A stretch of DNA of 64,000 nt from Pseudonocardia autotrophica (GCF_003945385.1 NZ_AP018920.1:2914001-2978000); one strand, 5' to 3'. Positions 22,659-30,152 are shown, numbered from the stretch's first letter. Notes: generated by a model from the letters alone, not told the origin. Made by a program: numbers and translations.

Positions 22659-23011
22659 CGCTCGGACTCCTCGGTTGCAGGCGAAGCGGGCGAGCCGGCA
22701 TACAGCTCCCACCCGTCGGCTTCCTCATGGCTGTAGGTGGTCTCGGTCCACCGGATGAGCCGGGCGAGCGCACCAGCGTCGTTGTGCCGGTCGCGGCGGT
22801 GTAGCGCGTCGACCGCACCCCACGGACCGTGACCACGGTGATGCCAGGTGACGGGCTCGTCGCAGGACGGGGCGTCGTGCGGGTGGCAGTGCGTAACGAG
22901 CAGTTCCCGCACGCCCTCCGGGACCGGTGGGCAGTCCCATTCGCCCCAGCGGTCGACGTCGAACTCGCCGTCGCGGTACTCGCCTCGGCGATACCGGACG
23001 AGGCGGGTCAC
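22655..23011 (-). CDS. Hypothetical phage protein, 118 aa
   Basis: The GTG at 23011 is coupled as GTGA. It is rich in His, Trp, Arg and Glu (THCHPHDAPSCDEPVTWHH), which might bind metal. Function unknown. Confidence 0.5.
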   Translation of the reverse strand: MTRLVRYRRGEYRDGEFDVDRWGEWDCPPVPEGVRELLVTHCHPHDAPSCDEPVTWHHRGHGPWGAVDALHRRDRHNDAGALARLIRWTETTYSHEEADGWELYAGSPASPATEESER

Positions 23012-23205
23012 CGGACATCCCGGGGCGTGTCGTAGAGGTCGGTTCCCCGCCGGTCGTTCTCGGCGCAGGCGGCCGCGGCACCTTCAACGATGTCCGCGGT
23101 CGGGCCCTCGAAGTGCTGAGTGCAGAGCGGGCAGGCAGCGGCGTAGTCGCCGGCCTCGCCGCCGTACTGGTAGCCGCCACCGGGAATGAACTTGAACCGG
23201 CTCAT
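23008..23205 (-). CDS. Small Zn-finger-like protein, 65 aa
   Basis: Starts MSRFKFIPGGGYQYGGEAGD, then CPLC followed by a later C in AAACAEND. The CxxC plus CAEND arrangement suggests one metal site. ATGA coupling fixes the start. Confidence 0.55.
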   Translation of the reverse strand: MSRFKFIPGGGYQYGGEAGDYAAACPLCTQHFEGPTADIVEGAAAACAENDRRGTDLYDTPRDVR

Positions 23206-23645
23206 CGCTCGTCCGCCTTCCATGCGGTGGTGCGGGTGGTCGTCGACACCGTGCGAGTGGTCGCGACGTCGTGGCGCTCGACGTAGACGTTGGTCATGCC
23301 CCGGATGCGCCAACGTCCGGCAGCCGTCACCGCCTCGACCTCGGTCTCAAAGGTCTCGACGCCCTCGTCGCCGTCCTCGTCGGTCCCGACCGTCAGCCAC
23401 TCGACGTGGTGCGTGGTGGTGGGTGCGTCGTCCGGGGACGCGGCGGCTTCCAGCTCCGAGATCCGGGCGGCAGCGTTGCGGAGCATCGTCTGCTCGATCT
23501 CCCGCCCGGCTTCCAGCTCCGCCACCCGAGCGCGCAGACGGTCCAACTCGTGGCCACGGGTGTCACCGTGGATCGGGCATTCCAAGATCGTCAGCGGCCA
23601 GAACCCCGCCCGCATGCACGGACACGGCCCCCTGCTCCCGCTCAT
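23202..23645 (-). CDS. Coiled-coil protein with N-terminal Cys cluster, 147 aa
   Basis: GPCPCMRAG and a following CPIHG give a possible metal site. A coiled coil (DRLRARVAELEAGREIEQ, RNAAARISELEAA) spans ~34-70, followed by a beta-rich C-terminal half. Function unknown; the oligomeric design suggests a scaffold or binding role. Confidence 0.55.
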   Translation of the reverse strand: MSGSRGPCPCMRAGFWPLTILECPIHGDTRGHELDRLRARVAELEAGREIEQTMLRNAAARISELEAAASPDDAPTTTHHVEWLTVGTDEDGDEGVETFETEVEAVTAAGRWRIRGMTNVYVERHDVATTRTVSTTTRTTAWKADER

Positions 23646-24772
23646 CGCTCCTCCACCCGCTCGGCGCCGGCAGCGGCGAGAGCGGCAGCCGAGATCGCGC
23701 CACACACGTCGTCCCCGGACGAGTAGAGCTGTGACACCCACAGCAGACCCCGTCCGATAGGTCCGTGGACGATGACCTCCGCGTCGGCGGGGACGGCATC
23801 CCCGCGCACGTCCAGGTCCCGGGCGAGCCGGTAGAACCCGCGCTCGAACCGGGGCGGCTCGGCAGCCTGCGGCTCCGGGGCGGGCTCCAGGTTGTCCGCT
23901 CGGACCCCCACGATCCAGGACTCGTTGTCACCGAAGATCAGGTGACGTCCGCGTGCGTCGACCTCACGCAGGACCCCGGTTCGACCGGACGACTTCACCC
24001 GCACCCGGTCGCCGACCGCGAACACCGGCTCAGGGGCGGGCGGCTCACCCTCCACGACCGTGCCGTTACCGAGCATCTGCGACCATTCCCACAGAGCCCC
24101 GTCCGGACCCCACCACAACCCGTCCTCATCGTCGGCGCGGTACAGCTCTGGACCGCCCTGAAGCTCGTACATCTCCGGGATGTGCACGACGGTCACGTCG
24201 TCCGGCGGCGGGGCAGGCAACGACCACGAACGCGGGGACCGGTCGGGCAGCTCCAGCTCGTCCGCGGAGTACCAACCGATCGGGTCGCCGTCCTCGTCGA
24301 CGAGGAGCCACGACACAGGTGCCTTGAAGTGGTTCACCGTTCCGACGTCGCCGACCCACGCACCGGTCGTGATCCGAGCACGGTCCCCGATCTGCGGGAA
24401 CGTCTTCGGGGACACCTGCTCGCCGGTACCTGACACAGGCGCGTCAGCACCCTCCGAGTCGCTCACCGAAGTTGTACGGTGCGATTCGATGTCGCCTTGG
24501 CGTACAACTCCACCCCGTGCGATGCGGTTCAGGTACTCGGCGACGGCGTCCCACGGGTGCGGAGCGGTCCACGGCGCTTTGTTGACCGCCTCCCGCACGT
24601 CATCCGCGGTGATCGGGCGCCCGGTGTCGGCACCCTCCTGGTCGGGACGGAGGTCGGTCGGTCGGAACTCCAGCTCCGCCCCGACGAAGGCGACGAGCAG
24701 GTAGCCGTCGGAGTCGTATCCGATCACCTTGCCGGGCACCAGTACCGGGTTGCCGATCTTGAACTCGGTCAC
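23642..24772 (-). CDS. Protein with several SH3/KOW-like beta-barrel segments, 376 aa
   Basis: Three short segments have the GD-x-V-x-(V/I) turn pattern of KOW/SH3 barrels: KIGNPVLVPGKVIGYDSDGY at the start, IGDRARITTGAWVGDVGTV at ~127-145 and VGDRVRVKSSGRTGVLREVD at ~250-270. They are joined by acidic, Pro-rich linkers. The C-terminal part may be another sandwich. GTGA overlap with the Ala-repeat gene. Probably binds protein or nucleic acid; not recognised. Confidence 0.55.
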   Translation of the reverse strand: MTEFKIGNPVLVPGKVIGYDSDGYLLVAFVGAELEFRPTDLRPDQEGADTGRPITADDVREAVNKAPWTAPHPWDAVAEYLNRIARGGVVRQGDIESHRTTSVSDSEGADAPVSGTGEQVSPKTFPQIGDRARITTGAWVGDVGTVNHFKAPVSWLLVDEDGDPIGWYSADELELPDRSPRSWSLPAPPPDDVTVVHIPEMYELQGGPELYRADDEDGLWWGPDGALWEWSQMLGNGTVVEGEPPAPEPVFAVGDRVRVKSSGRTGVLREVDARGRHLIFGDNESWIVGVRADNLEPAPEPQAAEPPRFERGFYRLARDLDVRGDAVPADAEVIVHGPIGRGLLWVSQLYSSGDDVCGAISAAALAAAGAERVEER

Positions 24773-25503
24773 GACCGGACCTGCACCATCTGCTCCACAG
24801 CCGCCAGCGTCCGCGCCGGCTCAGCCGCAGGCGCCTGAGTGCCCGCGATCCGGTGCCACTCCGCGATCGCACACCGTGTGAACTCGACACGGTCACCTCC
24901 AACACGGGCGGCGTAGGCGGCGCAGGCGGCGTCGGCGGCGTAGGCGGCGTAGGCGTCGGCGTCGGCGGCGTCGGCGTCGGCGGCGGCGTAGGCGGCGTCG
25001 GCGGCGTCGGCGTCGGCGGCGTAGGCGGCGTCGGCGGCGGCGTAGGCACGTGCGACCTTCCGAGCACTCCGCAGAGCGTCCCTATCCGGCTCCCGCTCAC
25101 CCAGCAGCTCAGCCACCCCCAGCACCGCCGCACGCGCCCCACCCGCATCAGGTGCGATCCGCTCCAGCAGCGCACGCAACCACAGCCGCAGCGTCACCTG
25201 CGAGAAATCACCCGTCCCGACCGTCGCGTGCCCCAGCTCCAGCACAGTCACAGAGCACGCGGGACACAGAAAGTCGCCGTCTCGGTGCGTGCACAGGTTG
25301 TCGTTGACCGACTGCACCAGACGCGCCAGCGGCTTCGCAGAGCACGCCGGGTAGTCGGTGATCTCAGTGTCACCATTCTCGTAGCTGATCACATTCATCG
25401 CGCAGCCACGACCGCTACCAGCCGCGTGCGAACCCACTGCCAGACGCATCGGGTGAGGGAAATTGAATTCCATGTCACGTACCTCGATCTTGTACTCGGT
25501 CAT
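24769..25503 (-). CDS. Second Ala-rich tandem-repeat protein, paralogue of 16207-16968
   Basis: The ATG at 25503 is coupled as ATGA. The N-terminal domain shares the signature VGSH...GCAM, TDYPACSAKPL and SVNDNL with the protein at 16207. It also has a CxxC pair (LCPACSV). A helical part precedes an Ala/Asp/Tyr repeat (residues ~157-200: units such as ADAADAAY), then a short C-terminal domain. The repeat is Asp/Tyr-rich rather than Arg-rich, so charge differs from the paralogue. Function unknown. Confidence 0.7.
   Translation of the reverse strand: MTEYKIEVRDMEFNFPHPMRLAVGSHAAGSGRGCAMNVISYENGDTEITDYPACSAKPLARLVQSVNDNLCTHRDGDFLCPACSVTVLELGHATVGTGDFSQVTLRLWLRALLERIAPDAGGARAAVLGVAELLGEREPDRDALRSARKVARAYAAADAAYAADADAADAAYAAADADAADADAYAAYAADAACAAYAARVGGDRVEFTRCAIAEWHRIAGTQAPAAEPARTLAAVEQMVQVRS
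24905..25048. repeat. Coding microsatellite-like repeat (GGCGGCGTAGGCGTC type)
   Basis: Runs of GTAGGCGGC and GTCGGCGGC units encode the Ala/Asp/Tyr stretch of the second Ala-repeat protein. Slippage-prone. Confidence 0.8.
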
Positions 25504-25637
25504 CGGTTCTCCTTCGGTGCCGGCAGCCACGACCAGTGAACGGGGCGTTCCGGGAGGTCACGGCGGTATGTGGCGGGCATGTCGACCAGTGGTGTGGCGG
25601 GTGGTCGGGGTGGTGACCACGCGTGTTGGGCGGTCAC
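25500..25637 (-). CDS. Small Pro-rich coupled peptide, 45 aa
   Basis: GTG 25637 overlaps the previous stop (GTGA) and its own stop overlaps the next start (ATGA), so both ends are fixed by coupling. It is Pro/Trp-rich with no hydrophobic span. Function unknown. Confidence 0.5.
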   Translation of the reverse strand: MTAQHAWSPPRPPATPLVDMPATYRRDLPERPVHWSWLPAPKENR

Positions 25638-25711
25638 AGCTTCATCCCACATGTGTCGCATTCGAGTTGTCCGTCGGAGCCGATGGCGAGGTCTTCGTGT
25701 GTGCAGCTCAT
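25634..25711 (-). CDS. Tiny Zn-ribbon, 25 aa
   Basis: The complete peptide is MSCTHEDL...ECDTCGMKL. C3, H5, C18 and C21 can bind one zinc. It is coupled on both sides (ATGA upstream, GTGA downstream). Confidence 0.5.
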   Translation of the reverse strand: MSCTHEDLAIGSDGQLECDTCGMKL

Positions 25712-25860
25712 CGCCGGGCCCGTCCTCTCAGCTGCTTACGGGCCCACTCCCGATCCACCTCGGGTAGGAACCGGGACTTGTCGGTGTCGGCGCGCCCTGA
25801 TGCGACGTAGTAGACGAGGCCGAACCAGACGCACATCAGTAGCCAGTCGATGGTGTTCAT
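25708..25860 (-). CDS. Small membrane protein, 50 aa
   Basis: One hydrophobic helix (WLLMCVWFGLVYYVA) lies near the N-terminus, followed by a basic tail (WARKQLRGRARR). ATGA coupling fixes the start. Function unknown. Confidence 0.55.
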   Translation of the reverse strand: MNTIDWLLMCVWFGLVYYVASGRADTDKSRFLPEVDREWARKQLRGRARR

Positions 25861-26030
25861 CCGATGAGCACCGCCACGATCGTCACCGCGAGCACGAACG
25901 CCAGCAGCAGATACGTGTACGAGCCGAGGATGACTGCGGCCTCGACCCGGGCGCGGTGTGAGGTGGGGCGCCGGCGCGGGAACGGCGACGGCCGACGCTC
26001 ACGCCGCAAAATCGTGTCAACAGTGGTCAC
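25857..26030 (-). CDS. Small membrane protein, 57 aa
   Basis: The GTG at 26030 is coupled as GTGA. An Arg-rich cytoplasmic part (LRRERRPSPFPRRRP) precedes one long hydrophobic helix at the C-terminus (YLLLAFVLAVTIVAVLIG). Single-pass, N-in topology is likely. Confidence 0.55.
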   Translation of the reverse strand: MTTVDTILRRERRPSPFPRRRPTSHRARVEAAVILGSYTYLLLAFVLAVTIVAVLIG

Positions 26031-26116
26031 GGGCGGCACCCGCCGTCGTGACCGTCGTCGAGGCGGCAGCGGGACACCTGTGTGGGTCCGGTGAACACGG
26101 GCAGGTTGCACAACAT
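26027..26116 (-). CDS. Tiny Cys/His peptide, 29 aa
   Basis: AAGGA lies eight bases before the ATG at 26116. The three cysteines and a GHDGGC end resemble phage C-x(n)-C-x(n)-GHxGxC metal-binding peptides. Confidence 0.45.
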   Translation of the reverse strand: MLCNLPVFTGPTQVSRCRLDDGHDGGCRP

Positions 26117-26132
26117 GGGGGAGTCCTTCACG

Positions 26133-26348
26133 TCAGGTGAGCTGGTAGCCGGCGGCCAGGGCGAGGACGGTCATGCGGTGCGCCCGCACCTGATGCATCT
26201 GCCACATGCGGCCGATCGCCGTGTCCCGGGCCGCACCCAACGGCAACGTGTGGCGTGCGTGCGCGAGGCGGGTGACCTCGCGGTGCAGCTCGCACAGGGT
26301 CAGCTGGTGCGGGGGGAGAGTCTGGATATAGCCGTCGTTGAAGACCAT
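26133..26348 (-). CDS. Leaderless helical protein heading the second early operon, 71 aa
   Basis: The ATG at 26348 is the end of a promoter box, so there is no room for a ribosome binding site. The protein is helical, with LCELHREVTRLAHARH and a QMHQVRAH segment. It is the first gene of the operon that runs to the DUF397 gene at 18095. Function unknown; possibly a regulator. Confidence 0.6.
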   Translation of the reverse strand: MVFNDGYIQTLPPHQLTLCELHREVTRLAHARHTLPLGAARDTAIGRMWQMHQVRAHRMTVLALAAGYQLT

Positions 26349-26366
26349 GCGCAAATTAGAGCACTC
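26346..26366 (-). promoter_or_regulatory. Leaderless promoter box (copy 2)
   Basis: Read leftward: GAGTGCTCTAATTTGCGCATG. TCTAAT (5 of 6 matches to TATAAT) lies six bases before the start codon, with TTCCGA 18 bases upstream. Confidence 0.7.
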
Positions 26367-26435
26367 CGTCGGGTGTGATCGGAAGCCGCCAACTGCACTA
26401 ATCTGCGCACTCGCGGTGAACGTCGACGAGGGTGG

Positions 26436-26534
26436 TCACCTGCGGGACCGCCACCACCACACCACTGCGGCCAGGACACCCGCGGCAGCCCAACCGGCAA
26501 GACCTGCGGCCAGCACCACCAACGCGTACGTCAC
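26436..26534 (-). CDS. Tiny membrane peptide, 32 aa
   Basis: It is almost entirely hydrophobic (ALVVLAAGLAGWAAAGVLAA) and ends WWWRSRR. The GTG at 26534 overlaps the upstream stop as GTGA. The adjacent region 26367-26435 contains only the promoter. Confidence 0.5.
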   Translation of the reverse strand: MTYALVVLAAGLAGWAAAGVLAAVVWWWRSRR

Positions 26535-26905
26535 GGGTTCACCCGCCCAGGTCGGGTCTGGCGCTTCTGTACGTCCAGGGGTTCGGCCCAGCCGACAACC
26601 TCCACTGCCAACGCCGTCAACGCTCCATCGGCGACCAGGCCGCGGCGTTCCAGCGAACGCACCGTCGCCGGATGCACACCTGCCGGGAGCGCCGGGAGCG
26701 GAACCACATCACCGTCGGCCAGGCCGTCGAGGGTGTGGTGGTAGGCCTCGGACAGGACAATTTTCTGGCGGGCGGTGAGCGGCGACCAGTGCTCGCCGGC
26801 GGCGAGAATCAGCCCCAGCGTTTCGATACCGGAGCGGGTCGCCAGCGGGTACATGCGCGCCTGCCCCGACACGGTGGGGCGGCGCTCGACACGGCAGACC
26901 GTCAC
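26531..26905 (-). CDS. Helix-turn-helix-like phage protein, 124 aa
   Basis: The GTG at 26905 is coupled as GTGA. Residues ~40-95 look like a winged helix (LTARQKIVLSEAYHHTLDGL, VHPATVRSLERRGLV). Its place within the regulatory region next to the XRE gene suggests a DNA-binding regulator. Not assigned to a family. Confidence 0.55.
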   Translation of the reverse strand: MTVCRVERRPTVSGQARMYPLATRSGIETLGLILAAGEHWSPLTARQKIVLSEAYHHTLDGLADGDVVPLPALPAGVHPATVRSLERRGLVADGALTALAVEVVGWAEPLDVQKRQTRPGRVNP

Positions 26906-27072
26906 GGGTTCCCCTTCCGGGCCTGCTGCATGTCATCCACCACATCTGACAGGGTCGCGGCGACACCACGCGCATCCAGGCCGAACCCGATGTCGTCGCG
27001 GAGGCAGGTGAGGCGGTGGATCCAGCCGGCCAACGCTGCCGTCGGGTCGGGGGGTGGTGGGGGAGTGGGCAT
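26902..27072 (-). CDS. Small helical protein, 56 aa
   Basis: A run of five prolines follows the ATG, then a helical body (GWIHRLTCLRDDIG, ATLSDVVDDMQQA). It overlaps the next gene by GTGA. An in-frame GTG lies three bases upstream. Function unknown. Confidence 0.5.
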   Translation of the reverse strand: MPTPPPPPDPTAALAGWIHRLTCLRDDIGFGLDARGVAATLSDVVDDMQQARKGNP

Positions 27073-27087
27073 CACAGGGCCTCAATC

Positions 27088-27366
27088 TCACGTTTCGGTG
27101 GTGGGCCGTGTCCGGCGTGGGCGTGGTGGGCGTGGGGTGAAGAACTCGTACCGGGACACCGGCCTGCCGAGTGCCTCGGTCAGGACGTGCGCGATGCGTG
27201 TCGCCAACTCGCCCGACGGGCGGGCCATCGTCGTTTCAATCCGGTGAACTTGCTTGAAGCTGCATCCCGCCCGTTCGGCGAGCTCGGACATCGTCATCGG
27301 TACCGCTTGCCGGAGACGGCGGAGCTGCCGGTCTTCCAGGGGGCGGAGGGGACCCCACGTCTGCAT
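27088..27366 (-). CDS. XRE-family regulator (Cro-like), leaderless
   Basis: A 92-aa protein with a Cro/CI helix-turn-helix at ~14-70: LRRLRQAVPMTMSELAERAG, CSFKQVHRIETTMARPS. The C-terminus is Pro/Arg-rich and may be disordered. ATG 27366 sits directly at the promoter box, so translation is likely leaderless. It lies divergent to the two-domain regulator at 27548 across 181 bases, the usual arrangement of a lysogeny switch. Confidence 0.8.
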   Translation of the reverse strand: MQTWGPLRPLEDRQLRRLRQAVPMTMSELAERAGCSFKQVHRIETTMARPSGELATRIAHVLTEALGRPVSRYEFFTPRPPRPRRTRPTTET

Positions 27367-27384
27367 GCGCAAAGTAGACCACAC
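27364..27384 (-). promoter_or_regulatory. Leaderless promoter box (copy 3) in the immunity intergenic region
   Basis: Read leftward: GTGTGGTCTACTTTGCGCATG, with TCTACT six bases from the ATG. The rest of 27385-27547 holds the start region of the rightward regulator, including GAGTACTCTCC six bases from its GTG, and is the expected operator area. Confidence 0.65.
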
Positions 27385-27547
27385 AGGCTGTCGTCGCGCC
27401 ACGACGGCCACGCAACATGTCGCACCCTGACCGGTGTGGTGTGGCGGATGGCGCAGGTAGATGCCACCATTCAGATTCGTGACGGAACAGCAGACTTCCC
27501 CCGCACGTGTGCGCACACTTGAGCACACCGTTGAGTACTCTCCACCC

Positions 27548-28264
27548 GTGACGGATTGGACAGGCCCGGAGATTCGGCGCCGCCGGAAAAACCACGGCCT
27601 CACCCAGCAGCAGGTCGCCGACACCCTCGGTGTCTCACTCGGATCCATCTCAAAGTGGGAAGGCGTCGACCGGCCCCGCATCAGCGACACCAACTCGGCG
27701 AAACTCGCCGAACTCCTCCCCGACGACGGCACCGGCGAAGCACTCGAACCCGTTGTCAAGCCACAGCCCGCCGGACCATTCCGCACCGCCGTCGAATGGT
27801 CACCCGCGGAAATCATCCGCCGCCGGCAACGCCACGACCTCACCCAGCGACAGCTCGCCGAAGCACTCGGCGTCAGCCTCCGCACCGTCACCGGATGGGA
27901 AGCCGAAGGCCGGCCACCATCCGGAAGGCACCTCGCCGCACTGCAGCGGGTCCTGCGGCTCCCCTCGGATGCTGTCGACTACGCCGGCCCCTACCTTGAT
28001 GAGGCCAGCCGCGACGAACTCCTCGACGCACTGGGTGAAGGCCCGCTACTCCACGAGGCTGATACCGGGCAGGTGCTGCTGCGGCTCGTCGAACTCCACA
28101 ACCAGGACCGGCGACGGCGGGGGCTTCCGCCGCTGCTCGACACCAGCGGTGTCACCCCGCCATTGGATCTACCAGAGCACCGGACGAGCGCGGGACCCGA
28201 CCTCGACACCGCCGAACAGGTGAACAGGACGGAAACAAGCAGTCACGGCGGTGACACGCCGTAG
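27548..28264 (+). CDS. Two-domain XRE regulator (probable lysogenic repressor)
   Basis: This 238-aa protein has two helix-turn-helix domains in tandem: residues ~5-55 (IRRRRKNHGLTQQQVADTLG, VSLGSISKWE) and ~85-135 (IIRRRQRHDLTQRQLAEALG, VSLRTVTGWE). They are clearly related, so a single chain could bind two half-sites without dimerising. The C-terminal ~100 residues show no S24 protease. The GTG at 27548 has TACTCT six bases upstream, so this gene may also be leaderless. Confidence 0.75.
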   Translation: MTDWTGPEIRRRRKNHGLTQQQVADTLGVSLGSISKWEGVDRPRISDTNSAKLAELLPDDGTGEALEPVVKPQPAGPFRTAVEWSPAEIIRRRQRHDLTQRQLAEALGVSLRTVTGWEAEGRPPSGRHLAALQRVLRLPSDAVDYAGPYLDEASRDELLDALGEGPLLHEADTGQVLLRLVELHNQDRRRRGLPPLLDTSGVTPPLDLPEHRTSAGPDLDTAEQVNRTETSSHGGDTP

Positions 28265-28285
28265 TCACAGTAAGCAAAAGTGTGT

Positions 28286-28618
28286 ATGCGGGGGGTCAAC
28301 CGAAACGGTCACACCGGCATCAACGATCCTGACGGAGTGACCCCCGACGTCGACGCCGACACCCACACCCGCCTCGCCGCACTCGTTCTCACAGCGCAAC
28401 GACAACTGCCCCGGTTGACCGTGCACGTCACCCCCCATACGCACCACAAGCAGTGGATCATCGACCACTGCTGCAGCCGCATCTGGGTCTCCACCCGGCT
28501 GCCACCCGACGACCTGGTCGCCGCCGCCCGCACCGCGATCCACACGCTCCTCGACGAACCCCGCCCGCTACTCGTGCCCACACAGCGCTGCAACTCGCCG
28601 GTCATGGCCGAACGGTAG
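28286..28618 (+). CDS. Hypothetical protein downstream of the repressor, 110 aa
   Basis: The ATG at 28286 or the GTG at 28337 is a possible start; no clear ribosome site is seen for either. The protein is His/Thr-rich in the middle (TVHVTPHTHHKQWIIDHCC) with a helix at the end (LVAAARTAIHTLL). Its position beside the regulator suggests a role in lysogeny. Not recognised. Confidence 0.5.
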   Translation: MRGVNRNGHTGINDPDGVTPDVDADTHTRLAALVLTAQRQLPRLTVHVTPHTHHKQWIIDHCCSRIWVSTRLPPDDLVAAARTAIHTLLDEPRPLLVPTQRCNSPVMAER

Positions 28619-28645
28619 AAGCCCCGCACCACAGCGCGTCCTGTA

Positions 28646-28681
28646 GCCCTGATGTCGTTGAGTTGCCAGTGACACCAGGGC
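28646..28681. terminator. Hairpin between convergent genes
   Basis: An 11-bp stem with one mismatch (GCCCTGATGTC against GACACCAGGGC) lies between the rightward gene ending at 28618 and the excisionase ending at 28690. Confidence 0.55.
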
Positions 28682-28689
28682 CTTCGCTG

Positions 28690-28872
28690 TCACGCGCCCT
28701 TCGCTCGCTGCGCGTCCAGCCACGCCTCCACCTCGTCCTGGTAGGCGACGACCCGGCGGCCGATCAGGAACATCGGCGGCCCCTCCCCGCGGTGACGCCA
28801 CCACCGCAGCGTCGGCAACGGCACCCCGATCATGTCGGCGACCTCGTGGATGCGCACCACCTTGCGTGCCAT
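28690..28872 (-). CDS. AlpA/MerR-like excisionase
   Basis: A 60-aa winged-helix protein: RIHEVADMIGVPLPTLRWWR, HRGEGPPMFLIGRRVVAYQ, then an EVEAWLDAQ helix. This matches AlpA-type excisionases that sit beside tyrosine integrases and bend att DNA. The ATG at 28872 has CTGGAGGGG upstream, unlike the leaderless genes. It is divergent from the integrase, so the two can be regulated separately. Confidence 0.88.
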   Translation of the reverse strand: MARKVVRIHEVADMIGVPLPTLRWWRHRGEGPPMFLIGRRVVAYQDEVEAWLDAQRAKGA

Positions 28873-28891
28873 GACCCCTCCAGTATTCGAG

Positions 28892-28912
28892 TGATGCGCA
28901 AAGTAGAGCACT
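28892..28912 (-). promoter_or_regulatory. Promoter box of the excisionase (copy 4)
   Basis: Read leftward: AGTGCTCTACTTTGCGCATCA. It is nearly identical to the other three boxes but followed by a 5' leader with a ribosome site. TTGGAC lies 19 bases upstream of TCTACT. Confidence 0.7.
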
Positions 28913-28991
28913 CACTGGGTGGTGCTGTCCAACACCCACCCACACCCGTCAGGTACAACACACCCACCACCAGCCGACCCGGGAGAGGCCC

Positions 28992-30152
28992 GTGGCATCC
29001 ATCAAACGACGCCCCAACGGGACCTGGCGGGCCCGCTACCGCGACGAAACCGGCCACGAACACGCACGCCACTTCGACCGGAAAATCGACGCCCAACGCT
29101 GGCTCGACGAAGTCACCACCAGCATCATCACCGGCAACTACGTCGACCCCCGAGCCGGGAAAACCACCCTGCGCACCTACACCGAAGACTGGCGCACAGC
29201 ACAACCCCACAGCCCCCTCACCCGCGCCCGCATCGAACGAGAACTCCGCCTCCACATCTACCCCGCCATCGGCGACACCCCCATCGCCCGACTCCGCCCC
29301 ACCACCATCCAAGCGCTCATCTCCGGGCTCCCACTCGCACCCAGCTCCACCGGGAACATCCTCGACACGCTCCGGCAAATCTTCAAAGCCGCCCGCCGCG
29401 ACCGACTCCTCACCCACGACCCCACCGACGGAGTCCGCGCCCCCACCGGCGGCCGCACCGACATCTGGATCCCCACCCCCCAACACATCCGCGACCTCCA
29501 CACCGCGCTCCCCGACCGCTACAAAACCGTCGTGGACCTCGTCGTCGGCGCCGGACTCCGCCAAGCCGAAGTGACCGGCCTCGAAGTGCGGCACCTCGAC
29601 TTCCTCCGCGGCCGCGACGTCACCGTCGCCCAACAGCTGATGTCGTTGACCCCGACACGGCTGACCGAACCGAAAACGTCCGAGTCACTGCGTGCGGTGC
29701 CGCTCGCGCAGGGCACTCTCGACGCGCTGTCCGCGCACCTGGCCGCCCACCCCGCGACGCCCGTGGACCTCGACGACGAGACGAACCCGCGTGCCCCCAC
29801 CCGACGCCCGGTGCGGCTGGTGTTCACCACAACGAACGGGCACCCCATCACCCGCGGCACCTGGTCGGGGATCTGGGGCAAAGCCGCGCGGGAGGCGGGG
29901 TTCCCGAAAGGGTCCGGGCTGCACAGCCTGCGGCACTTCTACGCGTCGGCGTTGATCCGGTTCGGGGAGTCCGCGAAGGTTGTGCAGCGCCGGCTGGGGC
30001 ATGCGTCGGTGGAGATCACGCTACGCACGTACACGCATCTGTGGCCTGACTCGGATGATCGGACTCGTGAGGCGGTGGCGTCGGTGCTGGAGGTTCTTGC
30101 GGACCCGGTGCGGACCGCCGTCCCGGGCAGGGTGTCTGACCTGCAGGGATGA
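28992..30152 (+). CDS. int: Tyrosine site-specific integrase
   Basis: This 386-aa protein catalyses phage integration. The N-terminal AP2-like arm-binding part (KRRPNGTWRARYRDETG) precedes a SAM-like core-binding domain (~60-150). The catalytic domain has R190 (GAGLRQAEV), H311 and R314 (HSLRHF), H337 (LGHAS) and nucleophile Y347 (RTYTH). The GTG start follows GGGAGAGG. Codon use shifts from C-rich to G-rich near residue 240, which is odd. It is the last phage gene. Confidence 0.95.
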   Translation: MASIKRRPNGTWRARYRDETGHEHARHFDRKIDAQRWLDEVTTSIITGNYVDPRAGKTTLRTYTEDWRTAQPHSPLTRARIERELRLHIYPAIGDTPIARLRPTTIQALISGLPLAPSSTGNILDTLRQIFKAARRDRLLTHDPTDGVRAPTGGRTDIWIPTPQHIRDLHTALPDRYKTVVDLVVGAGLRQAEVTGLEVRHLDFLRGRDVTVAQQLMSLTPTRLTEPKTSESLRAVPLAQGTLDALSAHLAAHPATPVDLDDETNPRAPTRRPVRLVFTTTNGHPITRGTWSGIWGKAAREAGFPKGSGLHSLRHFYASALIRFGESAKVVQRRLGHASVEITLRTYTHLWPDSDDRTREAVASVLEVLADPVRTAVPGRVSDLQG

